Positions 33,341 through 41,668 of a stretch of DNA of 64,000 nt are shown here, one piece after another. The stretch comes from an uncultured Bacteroides sp. (lineage in GTDB: Bacteria > Bacteroidota > Bacteroidia > Bacteroidales > Bacteroidaceae): NCBI GenBank assembly GCA_949294185.1, contig CASFGA010000007.1, forward strand, positions 1-64,000, written 5' to 3'. The translations under genes and the position numbers were made by a program. Under the pieces are notes generated by a model. It had not been told where the DNA came from and did no database searches. It saw nothing but the letters and a program-made list of their open reading frames with translations. How positions within the stretch are numbered: the stretch's first letter is position 1; every line of letters begins with the position of its first letter.

Positions 33341-34513
33341 TCAGTCGCCGCGATAGTAATACAGCAAGGCATGGCGGGCTATGAAATCGGCGTTCTGCCG
33401 CACAGTCTGCATCCCTTTTCCGTCAGGGAACACAGCGTCGGGAAGCAGGCCGTTGCGGATGCAGTAGGTCAGCAAGTCGGGCGGACAAAGCGACTCTTCC
33501 GTCAGCAGCCGGAAGGATTCTTTTGCAGCCACATCCGGAGCGTACATCGGATTGCCGCTATCGGCTATCGACTCGCAGATGTCCTTTGCCAACAGGATTC
33601 CCTTTTCCGGATCGGCCATCATCACGAAATTACGGTGCACCCTCATCTGCGGCAGGGTATGGTCGTCGTCGTCCGGCCAACGCATGACATCCACCAGGAA
33701 ACGGTGCAAGGCTTCATAGCCGTCTAAATAGACAATCCGGCAGCCTCCTGTGCCTTCGGTAAACCGGCGGTACATCTCGCGGCTCTTTTCGCGTATCGCA
33801 GCAGGCACTCCCATATCCGCAGGATAAAGCCCCTCTACCTGCCGCCACACCTCATTCCCTTTTCCCGCCAGCAAATCCATCCATTCATAAAGGAACAGAG
33901 CCAAAGGGCCTGTGGGGACTATAAAGCGGTCGGCCGGAGCCACATGTCCGGCATAGGGCTGCATCGAAGGCTCCGTAAGGTAAGTATGTGCGAAAAGCCA
34001 TGCCAGCTTGCGGTCGGCGTCTTTTCTGTCCGCATATCCGGCAAAGAATCCGGCAAGTGACGGATTTTCCGGCGCCTCTTCATAAGCTTGCTCCAGTATA
34101 CGGTAAAATGCGGCAGCCTGCTCCGCTATCCGCATGTCTTCCGGATTGATGTAGGCATGCGGAAAAAGAGCTTTCTGCCACGTGTTCCAGACGATGAAGC
34201 GCACATCCTCTTCATTCACCTCATCGCGCAGATAATCGCCCGCCACGCTGTAGAAAGGCAGCGGCCTTCCATAAAGACGGACATGCTCTCCGGTAAAGCT
34301 TTGCCACAGCCCCAGTCCGGAAACGACATCTTCCAGATAAGCCGCCACATACAGACACAGCTTCTTACGGTAAGGTTCGGGAAGCTCCGGAAGCATGCAG
34401 GCAGCATACAGCCTCCGGGCAAGTTCCACAAAATACCGGTCACTCGGCTGCGCCGCTGCATACGGATGAATCGCCATCCAGTCTTTCGGGTAAACCGCAG
34501 GTTGATTTCTCAT
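33341..34513 (-). CDS. DUF3843 family protein
   Basis: A 390-residue soluble protein of the DUF3843 family, seen mainly in Bacteroidales. It starts MRNQPAVYPKDWMAIHPYAA and has several aromatic helices (LCLYVAAYLEDVVSGLGLWQ, DVRFIVWNTWQKALFPHAYI). No signal peptide, catalytic motif or DNA-binding motif could be seen, and no function is known. The start at 34513 follows a perfect promoter (34547-34578); the frame continues upstream but without protein-like sequence. It is divergent from the Wzi-like gene. Confidence 0.8.
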   Translation of the reverse strand: MRNQPAVYPKDWMAIHPYAAAQPSDRYFVELARRLYAACMLPELPEPYRKKLCLYVAAYLEDVVSGLGLWQSFTGEHVRLYGRPLPFYSVAGDYLRDEVNEEDVRFIVWNTWQKALFPHAYINPEDMRIAEQAAAFYRILEQAYEEAPENPSLAGFFAGYADRKDADRKLAWLFAHTYLTEPSMQPYAGHVAPADRFIVPTGPLALFLYEWMDLLAGKGNEVWRQVEGLYPADMGVPAAIREKSREMYRRFTEGTGGCRIVYLDGYEALHRFLVDVMRWPDDDDHTLPQMRVHRNFVMMADPEKGILLAKDICESIADSGNPMYAPDVAAKESFRLLTEESLCPPDLLTYCIRNGLLPDAVFPDGKGMQTVRQNADFIARHALLYYYRGD

Positions 34514-34546
34514 ATTTTTATCTGTAAAAAGAAACAGTTTCCGCTC

Positions 34547-34578
34547 CAAAGGTAACAATAAAAAGCGAAACCGACAAA
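34547..34578 (-). promoter_or_regulatory. Promoter of the DUF3843 gene
   Basis: Minus-strand TTTG (34578-34575), 20 bases and TACCTTTG (34554-34547) match the consensus exactly, 34 bases before the start at 34513. Confidence 0.65.
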
Positions 34579-34658
34579 AAAACGATATGCCGCTGACCAA
34601 CAATCATTTTCACCCGAATCAGGACTGATTTCTATAAAGGCATAAATTTCAGGTGCGA

Positions 34659-34690
34659 TTTGGAAGTTTCTAATATTCTTGCTTCCTTTG
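34659..34690 (+). promoter_or_regulatory. Promoter of the wzi-gmd-fcl-upxY unit
   Basis: TTTG (34659-34662), 20 bases and TTCCTTTG (34683-34690) differ from the consensus by one base, 25 bases before the ATG at 34715. Confidence 0.55.
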
Positions 34691-34714
34691 CAGAAAATAT
34701 CAAAGCACAAATCC

Positions 34715-36205
34715 ATGAAGATTAAAATGCTATTCTTGATTGGCCTGCTGACAGGCTCTGCCTTGCACGCACAGCCAGTCGACTCGACCTTGGTCTACCG
34801 CGTGGAACTGGGGGCAACGGCAGGCAGCGGCACATACGCCCCTCTCTGGTTTACGGCCAACCGCTACGGCCTGTCAAGCGTAGAACCCAATTCCGGCTAC
34901 CTGCGGGCGGGAATAGCCTTCGACAGGTCGCTCAAGCGCAACTGGAACATAAAGGCGGGATTCGACCTTGCCGGAGCCATCAACCACACGAAAGACATAC
35001 AGATTCACCAGATATACGCCGATTTCTCCTGGAAAATGCTGACCTTAAGCATCGGGAAAAAAGAACGGAGCGGATTCCCCTTAGAGAAAAACACGGCTCT
35101 GAGCAGCGGAATGATGGTGGAAGGGCCGAACGCGGAACCTGTTCCCCAAATACGCGGAGAAATAAAAGAATATCTCAACATACCGGGAACGAAGGGCTGG
35201 CTGGCGTTCAAAGGCCACATTGCCTACGGCTCGATGGCCGAAAACAACTGGCAGCAGGACTATGTGGCACGCGGACAACATTTCGTGAAAGATGTGCTTT
35301 ACCACAGCAAGTCGCTGATGCTCCGTCTGGGAAACAAGGAAAAATTTCCGGTCGACTTTGAGTTCGGACTGCTGATGGCCACCCAGTTCGGCGGAAACCG
35401 CTATCTGAAACAGGCCGACGGATCGTCGGAACTGGTGGTGGACATGCCCAGTGACCTGGATGCCTACTGGAAGGCGTTCTTCCCGCAAACGGGAGGAAGC
35501 GACACGCCGGAAGGCGAGCAGGTGAACGTGGAGGGAAACATGCTGGGAAGCTGGAACTTCGCACTGAACTACTACGTGGGCGAATGGCGGTTCAGGACTT
35601 ATCTGGAGCATTACTTTGAAGACCACTCGCAGATGTTCTGGGAATACGGACGATGGAAAGACGGACAGATAGGACTGGAAGTGACACTGCCCCGCAATCC
35701 GTGGGTAAGCAGCATCGTGTGGGAAGGACTCTGCACCAAAGACCAGTCGGGCCCTATCCTTTATGACGGCGGACACGGCTGGGAACAGACTGCCGACCAG
35801 ATAAGTGCCAAAGACAACTACTACAACCATTATCTCTACGGAGGATGGCAATATATGGGCATGGGCATGGGAAATCCGCTTCTGCCCGGTCCGCTCTATA
35901 ATGCCGACCGTTCCATCAGCTTCCGGAGCAACCGTGTGCGCTCAAACCATCTGGGCATAGGCGGAAGCCCTACCGACGAATGGAGCTACCGGCTGCTCAT
36001 CTCCTTCTCACGCTATTGGGGCACTTACGACAGTCCGCTGGACAAGCAGCGCAAGCAGTTCAATTCACTGTATGAAGTATCCTATTCGCCCAAACGGTTC
36101 AAGGGATGGAGCGCATCGCTGGCTCTCGGACTCGACCGGGGAAACTATCTGGGAAACTCCACCGGCGGAATGCTCGTGATAAGAAAAGCGGGGGTAATAT
36201 TTTAA
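34715..36205 (+). CDS. Capsule assembly Wzi-like outer-membrane protein
   Basis: A 496-residue exported barrel (signal peptide MKIKMLFLIGLLTGSALHAQ) of the Wzi capsule-assembly family. In enteric bacteria Wzi is a lectin-like barrel that helps hold capsule at the surface. Family features: TAGSGTYAPLWFTANRYGLS near the start, KKERSGFPLEKN, and strands such as WRFRTYLEHYFEDHSQMFWE. It begins a tight run with a lipoprotein (15-base gap), gmd and fcl, which make GDP-fucose, and an UpxY factor, so fucose-containing capsule or surface glycan is a reasonable context. Capsule binding itself is inferred from the family. Confidence 0.88.
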   Translation: MKIKMLFLIGLLTGSALHAQPVDSTLVYRVELGATAGSGTYAPLWFTANRYGLSSVEPNSGYLRAGIAFDRSLKRNWNIKAGFDLAGAINHTKDIQIHQIYADFSWKMLTLSIGKKERSGFPLEKNTALSSGMMVEGPNAEPVPQIRGEIKEYLNIPGTKGWLAFKGHIAYGSMAENNWQQDYVARGQHFVKDVLYHSKSLMLRLGNKEKFPVDFEFGLLMATQFGGNRYLKQADGSSELVVDMPSDLDAYWKAFFPQTGGSDTPEGEQVNVEGNMLGSWNFALNYYVGEWRFRTYLEHYFEDHSQMFWEYGRWKDGQIGLEVTLPRNPWVSSIVWEGLCTKDQSGPILYDGGHGWEQTADQISAKDNYYNHYLYGGWQYMGMGMGNPLLPGPLYNADRSISFRSNRVRSNHLGIGGSPTDEWSYRLLISFSRYWGTYDSPLDKQRKQFNSLYEVSYSPKRFKGWSASLALGLDRGNYLGNSTGGMLVIRKAGVIF

Positions 36206-36220
36206 ACAGACAAGAAGCTT

Positions 36221-36664
36221 ATGAAAACAAGATATACAAGACTGGCAATCATGCTTGCAGCCATGCTGCTCATCACAAGCGGCTGCAAAAAGGAAACCGT
36301 ATACAAGGATATCGAAGGATTCTGGCAGCTGCAGGAATATACCACCAGAAGCGACGGGGCCGTTCATCCGTGCGAACGCATCTATTACAGCCTCCAGCTG
36401 CAGATTGTCGAAATAGCCGAAAAGGGAGGCACACAAGGGCTGCCGCAGCTGAAGGGGACTTATCAGTATGATGAAGCGGCACAGTCGCTGACGATAACCG
36501 GACTGTACCGCAAAAGCGGAAAGGATTATCTGGCACCCGATGCTTCCGTCCTCCGCCAATACGGACTGAACGGAGTGGATACCAAGCTGGAAGTGCTGAA
36601 GGCTGACGGGAAACATCTGGTCTTGCAGTCTGACTATGCGACTCTAACGTTAAAGAAATTCTAA
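36221..36664 (+). CDS. Lipocalin-like lipoprotein
   Basis: A 147-residue protein with a lipoprotein signal ([14 protein letters not shown]; cysteine near residue 22). The rest is a small beta-rich domain ([60 protein letters not shown]) like the lipocalin-like domains common in Bacteroides lipoproteins. Function is unknown. It lies between the Wzi-like gene and gmd with gaps of 15 and 20 bases, so it is in the same transcript, and may be periplasmic or on the inner face of the outer membrane. Confidence 0.8.
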   Translation: MKTRYTRLAIMLAAMLLITSGCKKETVYKDIEGFWQLQEYTTRSDGAVHPCERIYYSLQLQIVEIAEKGGTQGLPQLKGTYQYDEAAQSLTITGLYRKSGKDYLAPDASVLRQYGLNGVDTKLEVLKADGKHLVLQSDYATLTLKKF

Positions 36665-36684
36665 AAACAAGCCTGAACAAATAT

Positions 36685-37761
36685 ATGAAGAAAGTAGCTT
36701 TAATAACGGGTATCACAGGACAAGACGGTTCTTATCTGGCCGAGTTCCTGATTGAAAAAGGATATGAAGTGCACGGCATACTGCGCCGTTCCTCTTCGTT
36801 CAATACGGGGCGCATCGAGCATCTGTATTTAGACGAATGGGTGCGCGACATGAAGCAGAGCCGTCTGGTCAACCTCCACTGGGGAGACATGACTGACTCC
36901 AGTTCGCTGATACGCATCATCGGCGAGGTTCAGCCTACCGAAATCTATAATCTGGCGGCACAAAGCCATGTGAAGGTATCGTTCGACGTACCAGAATACA
37001 CGGCCGAAACGGATGCCATAGGCACGCTGCGTCTGCTGGAAGCCGTGCGCATCTGCCGTCTGGAGAAGAGCTGCCGCATCTATCAGGCATCCACATCCGA
37101 ACTGTTCGGCAAGGTGCAGGAGATTCCGCAGCGGGAAACCACCCCGTTCTATCCGCGCTCACCCTACGGAGTGGCCAAACAATACGGATTCTGGATTACC
37201 AAGAACTATCGCGAAAGCTACGGAATGTTTGCCGTAAACGGCATCCTGTTCAACCACGAGAGTGAACGCCGGGGGGAAACCTTCGTGACCCGCAAGATTA
37301 CACTGGCAGCCGCACGCATCAAGCAGGGCTATCAGGACAAGCTGTATCTGGGAAATCTGGACGCACGCCGCGACTGGGGCTATGCAAAGGACTATGTGGA
37401 ATGCATGTGGCTGATATTGCAGCACGAAACTCCGGAAGACTTTGTCATCGCCACGGGCGAGATGCACTCGGTACGTGAGTTCTGCACACTGGCCTTCCAC
37501 TATCTGGGCATCGAGCTGAAATGGGAAGGCAAAGGCGTGGACGAGAAAGGCATCGACACGGCGACGGGGCGTGTGCTGGTGGAAGTGGATCCGAAATATT
37601 TCCGCCCGTGCGAAGTGGAGCAGCTGCTGGGCGACCCGACAAAAGCCAAGACTCTTTTGGGATGGAACCCGACAAAGACTCCTTTCTCCGAACTGGTAAG
37701 AATCATGGTGGAGCATGACATGAAGTTCGTAAAGAAGCTCCACATGAAAGCGAATGAATAA
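36685..37761 (+). CDS. gmd: GDP-mannose 4,6-dehydratase
   Basis: Converts GDP-D-mannose to GDP-4-keto-6-deoxy-D-mannose, the first step to GDP-L-fucose. The 358-residue protein is an extended SDR with the NADP site [18 protein letters not shown], the substrate/cofactor segment [15 protein letters not shown], the catalytic region [19 protein letters not shown] with the downstream YGVAKQYG (Tyr-x3-Lys), and [17 protein letters not shown]. Length and motifs are standard. fcl, the next enzyme, starts 30 bases downstream. Confidence 0.97.
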   Translation: MKKVALITGITGQDGSYLAEFLIEKGYEVHGILRRSSSFNTGRIEHLYLDEWVRDMKQSRLVNLHWGDMTDSSSLIRIIGEVQPTEIYNLAAQSHVKVSFDVPEYTAETDAIGTLRLLEAVRICRLEKSCRIYQASTSELFGKVQEIPQRETTPFYPRSPYGVAKQYGFWITKNYRESYGMFAVNGILFNHESERRGETFVTRKITLAAARIKQGYQDKLYLGNLDARRDWGYAKDYVECMWLILQHETPEDFVIATGEMHSVREFCTLAFHYLGIELKWEGKGVDEKGIDTATGRVLVEVDPKYFRPCEVEQLLGDPTKAKTLLGWNPTKTPFSELVRIMVEHDMKFVKKLHMKANE

Positions 37762-37791
37762 CCACACATTTACGAACACTTTGACTGACCC

Positions 37792-38892
37792 ATGTTAGAC
37801 AAATCAGCGAAAATATATGTGGCGGGACATCACGGACTGGTAGGCTCCGCCATCTGGAACAATCTGAAGGAACGGGGCTACCACAATCTGGTGGGGCGCT
37901 CGCACAAGGAGCTTGACCTGCTCGACCCGAATGCCGTAAAAGATTTCTTCGACCAAGAGCAGCCCGAAGCGGTGGTACTTGCGGCCGCACACGTGGGAGG
38001 CATCATGGCCAACCTGCAATACCGTGCCGACTTCATCTTCCAGAATCTCCAGATTCAGCAGAATGTCATCGGTGAAAGCTTCCGCCACGGGGTAAAGAAA
38101 CTGCTTTTCCTGGGAAGCACCTGCATCTATCCGCGAGAAGCTCCGCAACCCATGAAGGAGGAAGCGCTCCTTACCTCTCCGCTGGAATATACCAACGAAC
38201 CGTATGCCATCGCCAAAATAGCCGGACTGAAGATGTGTGAAAGCTTCAACCTGCAATACGGGACAAACTACATCGCCGTCATGCCTACCAACCTCTACGG
38301 GCCTAACGACAATTTCCATCTGGAGAACAGCCATGTGCTTCCGGCCATGATACGCAAGATACATCTTGCCAAATGCCTGAACGAAGGAAACTGGAAAGCC
38401 GTGCGCAAGGACATTGACCTGCGTCCGGTGGAGGGTACGGACGGAAGCAACACCGACCGGGAAATACTCGACAAGCTCGCCAAATTCGGCATCACGCCCG
38501 AAGCGGTGACTCTTTGGGGAACAGGCAAGCCCCTGCGTGAATTTCTTTGGAGTGAAGAGATGGCGGATGCGAGCGTACATGTGTTGCTGAATGTCGACTT
38601 CAAGGATACATACCGGGAAGGCGACAGGGAAATACGCAACTGCCACATCAATGTAGGGACAGGAAAAGAGCTAAGCATCCGCGAAGTGGCCGAAAAAATC
38701 GTAAAGGAAATCGGATTTAAAGGCGAGCTGCACTGGGATACATCGAAGCCCGACGGCACGATGCGCAAACTGACCGATGTGACCAAGCTGCATGCCTTGG
38801 GATGGCATCACCGGATAGAAATCGACGAAGGCATACACCGCCTGTATGAATGGTATCTGAAAGGCATCTGCATCAACCACCAGACTGTATAG
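37792..38892 (+). CDS. fcl: GDP-L-fucose synthase
   Basis: Epimerises and reduces the Gmd product to GDP-L-fucose with NADPH. The 366-residue SDR has the cofactor site IYVAGHHGLVGSAIWN, the serine in FLGSTCIYPREAPQP and the Tyr-x3-Lys pair in YAIAKIAGLKMCE. It is about 40 residues longer than the E. coli enzyme because of an insert around AVRKDIDLRPVEGTDGSNTD, a form I consider usual in Bacteroides. GDP-fucose can feed capsule and glycoprotein fucosylation. The stop is only five bases from the UpxY start. Confidence 0.96.
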   Translation: MLDKSAKIYVAGHHGLVGSAIWNNLKERGYHNLVGRSHKELDLLDPNAVKDFFDQEQPEAVVLAAAHVGGIMANLQYRADFIFQNLQIQQNVIGESFRHGVKKLLFLGSTCIYPREAPQPMKEEALLTSPLEYTNEPYAIAKIAGLKMCESFNLQYGTNYIAVMPTNLYGPNDNFHLENSHVLPAMIRKIHLAKCLNEGNWKAVRKDIDLRPVEGTDGSNTDREILDKLAKFGITPEAVTLWGTGKPLREFLWSEEMADASVHVLLNVDFKDTYREGDREIRNCHINVGTGKELSIREVAEKIVKEIGFKGELHWDTSKPDGTMRKLTDVTKLHALGWHHRIEIDEGIHRLYEWYLKGICINHQTV

Positions 38893-38897
38893 GAACT

Positions 38898-39407
38898 ATG
38901 GAAGACCGACGCTGGCATGTGTTCTACGTGCGGATGCATCACGAAAGGAAAACGGCCGAAAAGATGGAGGCACTGGGCATCACACACTATCTGCCCGTGC
39001 AAGAGGTGGTGCGCCAGTGGAGCGACCGGAAGAAAAAGCTGAAAGTGGTGGTTATCCCGATGATGATCTTCGCACGCATCGACGAACAGGAGCGCGTCCG
39101 GCTGCTGAGAGACCTCCCCTCACTTACCGGAAGTCTGATAGACCGGACTACACGGAAGCCCGCCGTCATCAGCGATGAAGAGATGAAGCGGTTCATGTTC
39201 ATGCTTGACTATTCGGAAGAGACGGTACACTTCAGCAGCGAGCCCCTGCAGCCGGGAGAAAAGGTACAGGTCATCAAAGGCCCGCTGACGGGTCTGTGCG
39301 GCGAACTGCTGGAGGCTAACGGGAAGTGCCACGTAATGATACGCATCGAGCAGCTGGGATACGCTTCCATCGAGATGCCCGTAGGCTATATCCGGCAGGA
39401 AAAGTAA
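38898..39407 (+). CDS. UpxY family transcription antiterminator (NusG paralogue)
   Basis: A 169-residue NusG-like protein. The NGN domain starts RRWHVFYVRMHHERKTAEKM and the KOW domain is visible in LQPGEKVQVIKGPLTGLCGE. UpxY proteins let RNA polymerase pass terminators in the leader of capsule loci and are normally the first gene of such loci. Here the gene is the last of the wzi-gmd-fcl run, five bases after fcl, and no capsule locus follows. The start at 38898 has AGGA just upstream. It could act in trans on a capsule locus elsewhere. Confidence 0.87.
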   Translation: MEDRRWHVFYVRMHHERKTAEKMEALGITHYLPVQEVVRQWSDRKKKLKVVVIPMMIFARIDEQERVRLLRDLPSLTGSLIDRTTRKPAVISDEEMKRFMFMLDYSEETVHFSSEPLQPGEKVQVIKGPLTGLCGELLEANGKCHVMIRIEQLGYASIEMPVGYIRQEK

Positions 39408-39447
39408 CACGGCAGGGCTTCATCCATGAAAAAATGAAATAAAAAGC

Positions 39448-39476
39448 TTGTTTTTCCTTTATTATCGCTATATTTG
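39448..39476 (+). promoter_or_regulatory. Promoter of paaK and the ACT-domain gene
   Basis: TTG (39448-39450), 18 bases and TATATTTG (39469-39476) fit the Bacteroidetes pattern. It lies 24 bases before the paaK ATG. Confidence 0.6.
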
Positions 39477-39499
39477 CGGCAAAACTTAAAGGAAATAAC

Positions 39500-40813
39500 A
39501 TGAAAAACCGCGATATGTATTTACATCCGGAAATGGAGACGCTTTCCCGTCCGGAGATAGAGAAGCTTCAGCTGGAGAGGCTGCAAAAGACAATCCGCCA
39601 GTGCATGCACTCCCCTTTCTACAAACGGAGATTTGAAGAATCCGGCCTGCGTCCGGAAGACATCCGCTCGCTTGACGACCTCCAGAAAATTCCTTTCACC
39701 ACCAAGCAGGACTTGCGCGACAACTATCCCTTCGGACTTTCGGCCGTGCCTCTGGAGCAGGTGGTGCGCCTGCACTCTTCAAGCGGCACAACGGGAACGC
39801 CTACCGTCATACTCCATACACAGCGTGACCTGGACGAATGGGCGAACGCCGTAGCCCGCTGCCTGTATATGGTAGGCCTGCGCAAGGGAGACATCTTCCA
39901 GAACTCGTCGGGATACGGCATGTTTACCGGCGGACTGGGATTCCAGTACGGAGCCGAACGTTTGGGAATGCTCACCGTTCCGGCCGCCGCAGGAAACACC
40001 AAGCGGCAGATCAAGTTCATCAAAGACTTCGGCACCACCGCCCTCCATGCCATCCCCAGTTATGCGGGACGCCTGTATGAGGTGATGGAGGAAATGGGCA
40101 TCGACCCGCGCCGCGACACGCATCTGCGGACACTGATTATCGGCGCCGAACCTCACTCGGACGAACAGCGCCGCCGCATCGAAAACATGCTGGGGGTAAA
40201 GGCATACAATTCGTTCGGCATGTCGGAAATGTGCGGCCCGGGTGTAGCGTTTGAATGTCCGGAGCAGAACGGGCTTCATATCTGGGAGGACTATTACATC
40301 GTAGAAATCGTCGACCCGCAGACGCTTGAGCCTGTTCCGGAAGGAGAAGTAGGCGAACTGGTGCTGACCACCATCAACCGCGAAGCCATGCCGCTGCTGC
40401 GTTACCGCACGCGCGACCTGACCCGTATCCTGCCCGGCGAATGTGCCTGCGGACGCCACCACAAGAGGCTCGACCGCATGAAGGGACGGAGCGACGACAT
40501 GATGATTCTGAAGGGAGTGAACATCTTCCCCATCCAGATAGAGAACATCCTGATGCAGTTCAAGGAATTGGGCAACGACTATCTCATCACCCTGACCAAT
40601 CTGGAGGCCAACGATGAAATGACCGTAGAGGTAGAGCTGAACGACTTCACAGACGATTACGGCTTCCTGCAAAGACTGACCAAGGAAATCACCCGCCAGC
40701 TGAAAGACGAAATCCTCATCACGCCGCGTGTGAAACTGCTCCCGAAAGGAAGCCTGCCGAAGCAGGAAGGCAAGGCCGTGCGCGTGAAAGACTTAAGAAA
40801 GACACTAATCTGA
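39500..40813 (+). CDS. paaK: Phenylacetate-CoA ligase
   Basis: Activates an aryl acid to its CoA thioester through an acyl-adenylate. The 437-residue adenylate-forming enzyme has the AMP-binding loop HSSSGTTGTPTVILHTQ, AYNSFGMSEMCGPG, and the hinge GRSDDMMILKGVNIFP that starts the small C-terminal domain. In many anaerobes this gene accompanies indolepyruvate:ferredoxin oxidoreductase genes, which make aryl-acetyl-CoA; those are not adjacent here. The following double-ACT protein is coupled to it (15-base gap). The true substrate may be phenylacetate or indoleacetate. Confidence 0.93.
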   Translation: MKNRDMYLHPEMETLSRPEIEKLQLERLQKTIRQCMHSPFYKRRFEESGLRPEDIRSLDDLQKIPFTTKQDLRDNYPFGLSAVPLEQVVRLHSSSGTTGTPTVILHTQRDLDEWANAVARCLYMVGLRKGDIFQNSSGYGMFTGGLGFQYGAERLGMLTVPAAAGNTKRQIKFIKDFGTTALHAIPSYAGRLYEVMEEMGIDPRRDTHLRTLIIGAEPHSDEQRRRIENMLGVKAYNSFGMSEMCGPGVAFECPEQNGLHIWEDYYIVEIVDPQTLEPVPEGEVGELVLTTINREAMPLLRYRTRDLTRILPGECACGRHHKRLDRMKGRSDDMMILKGVNIFPIQIENILMQFKELGNDYLITLTNLEANDEMTVEVELNDFTDDYGFLQRLTKEITRQLKDEILITPRVKLLPKGSLPKQEGKAVRVKDLRKTLI

Positions 40814-40828
40814 AAACTCAAGACCGAT

Positions 40829-41257
40829 ATGACGATTCATCAATTATCTGTATTCGTGGAAAACAAGTCGGGCACACTACTCCAGGTGCTCGAACTGCTG
40901 AAAGAAGCCAATATCCAGCTCATAGCCTCCACCATCTCCGACACGGTGGAATATGGCATCTACCGCATCATCTGCTCGGAGCCGATGCGGGCATACGAAA
41001 CCCTGAAGCAGGCAGGCATATCAGCCAACCTGTCGGATGTGTTTGCCATCACGCTCGACAACCAGCCCGGGCGTGCAGCCGATGCCATACGCAGCTTCAC
41101 GCGTGCCGGCATCGGAATATCCTACCTGTATTCCTTCCTGCTTGCAGGAAAAGGCATACTGGTGTTCCGCACCGACGATGCGGGCAAGACACGCGAAGTG
41201 ATACTCAACGACAAGCTGAGCTACGTGGAAGAAAAAGACCTGATAAAGATGGTTTAG
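40829..41257 (+). CDS. Tandem ACT-domain protein
   Basis: A 142-residue cytoplasmic protein made of two ACT domains: TIHQLSVFVENKSGTLLQVL with the first, and DVFAITLDNQPGRAADAIRS with the second. ACT domains bind amino acids and control enzymes of amino-acid metabolism. No catalytic domain is attached, so this is probably a separate regulatory subunit or sensor for an aromatic amino acid, working with the neighbouring phenylacetate-CoA ligase. Its stop codon overlaps by four bases the end of the convergent gtrA-type gene. Confidence 0.88.
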   Translation: MTIHQLSVFVENKSGTLLQVLELLKEANIQLIASTISDTVEYGIYRIICSEPMRAYETLKQAGISANLSDVFAITLDNQPGRAADAIRSFTRAGIGISYLYSFLLAGKGILVFRTDDAGKTREVILNDKLSYVEEKDLIKMV

Positions 41258-41649
41258 CGGAAAGTGATGTGCTTGTTGGCTATGAAATTGACCGCTCCAT
41301 AGACGAACAATCCGAGAAACTGGGCAAGATATTCATTGCAGTGGAGCAGCTCCACAAGTATGAGAAGAAACAGAAACTGCGCACTGTAAGCCACAGCAAA
41401 AGCACAAGCAAAGAATAGCATCTGATGCCAGATGCTATTCTTTTTTATGTCCTTTTCAATCGGGAATATCCAATATTTGCACCACACGAAGTTATGAACC
41501 TGCGCCACGATATATGCCACAATATTTGCTGTAATATAATCCTCACCCTCTATATGCATCATCAGCCATACCACAACGGCTGTAATGACGGCATTGAGCG
41601 TACCCACTGTAGCAAAGCGGAATATACGTACCGGTTCTTTCATTCGCAT
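41254..41649 (-). CDS. GtrA family membrane protein
   Basis: A 131-residue protein with four membrane helices and the family pattern RFATVGTLNAVITAVVVWLM, AQVHNFVWCKYWIF and YGAVNFIANKHITF. GtrA-like proteins are thought to help move lipid-linked sugars across the inner membrane in O-antigen or surface glycan modification. No glycosyltransferase partner is next to it. It follows aspS on the same strand after 19 bases, so it is probably transcribed with it, and it ends four bases inside the convergent ACT gene. Confidence 0.88.
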   Translation of the reverse strand: MRMKEPVRIFRFATVGTLNAVITAVVVWLMMHIEGEDYITANIVAYIVAQVHNFVWCKYWIFPIEKDIKKNSIWHQMLFFACAFAVAYSAQFLFLLILVELLHCNEYLAQFLGLFVYGAVNFIANKHITFR

Positions 41650-41668
41650 TCTGTTAGGATTGGACTGA

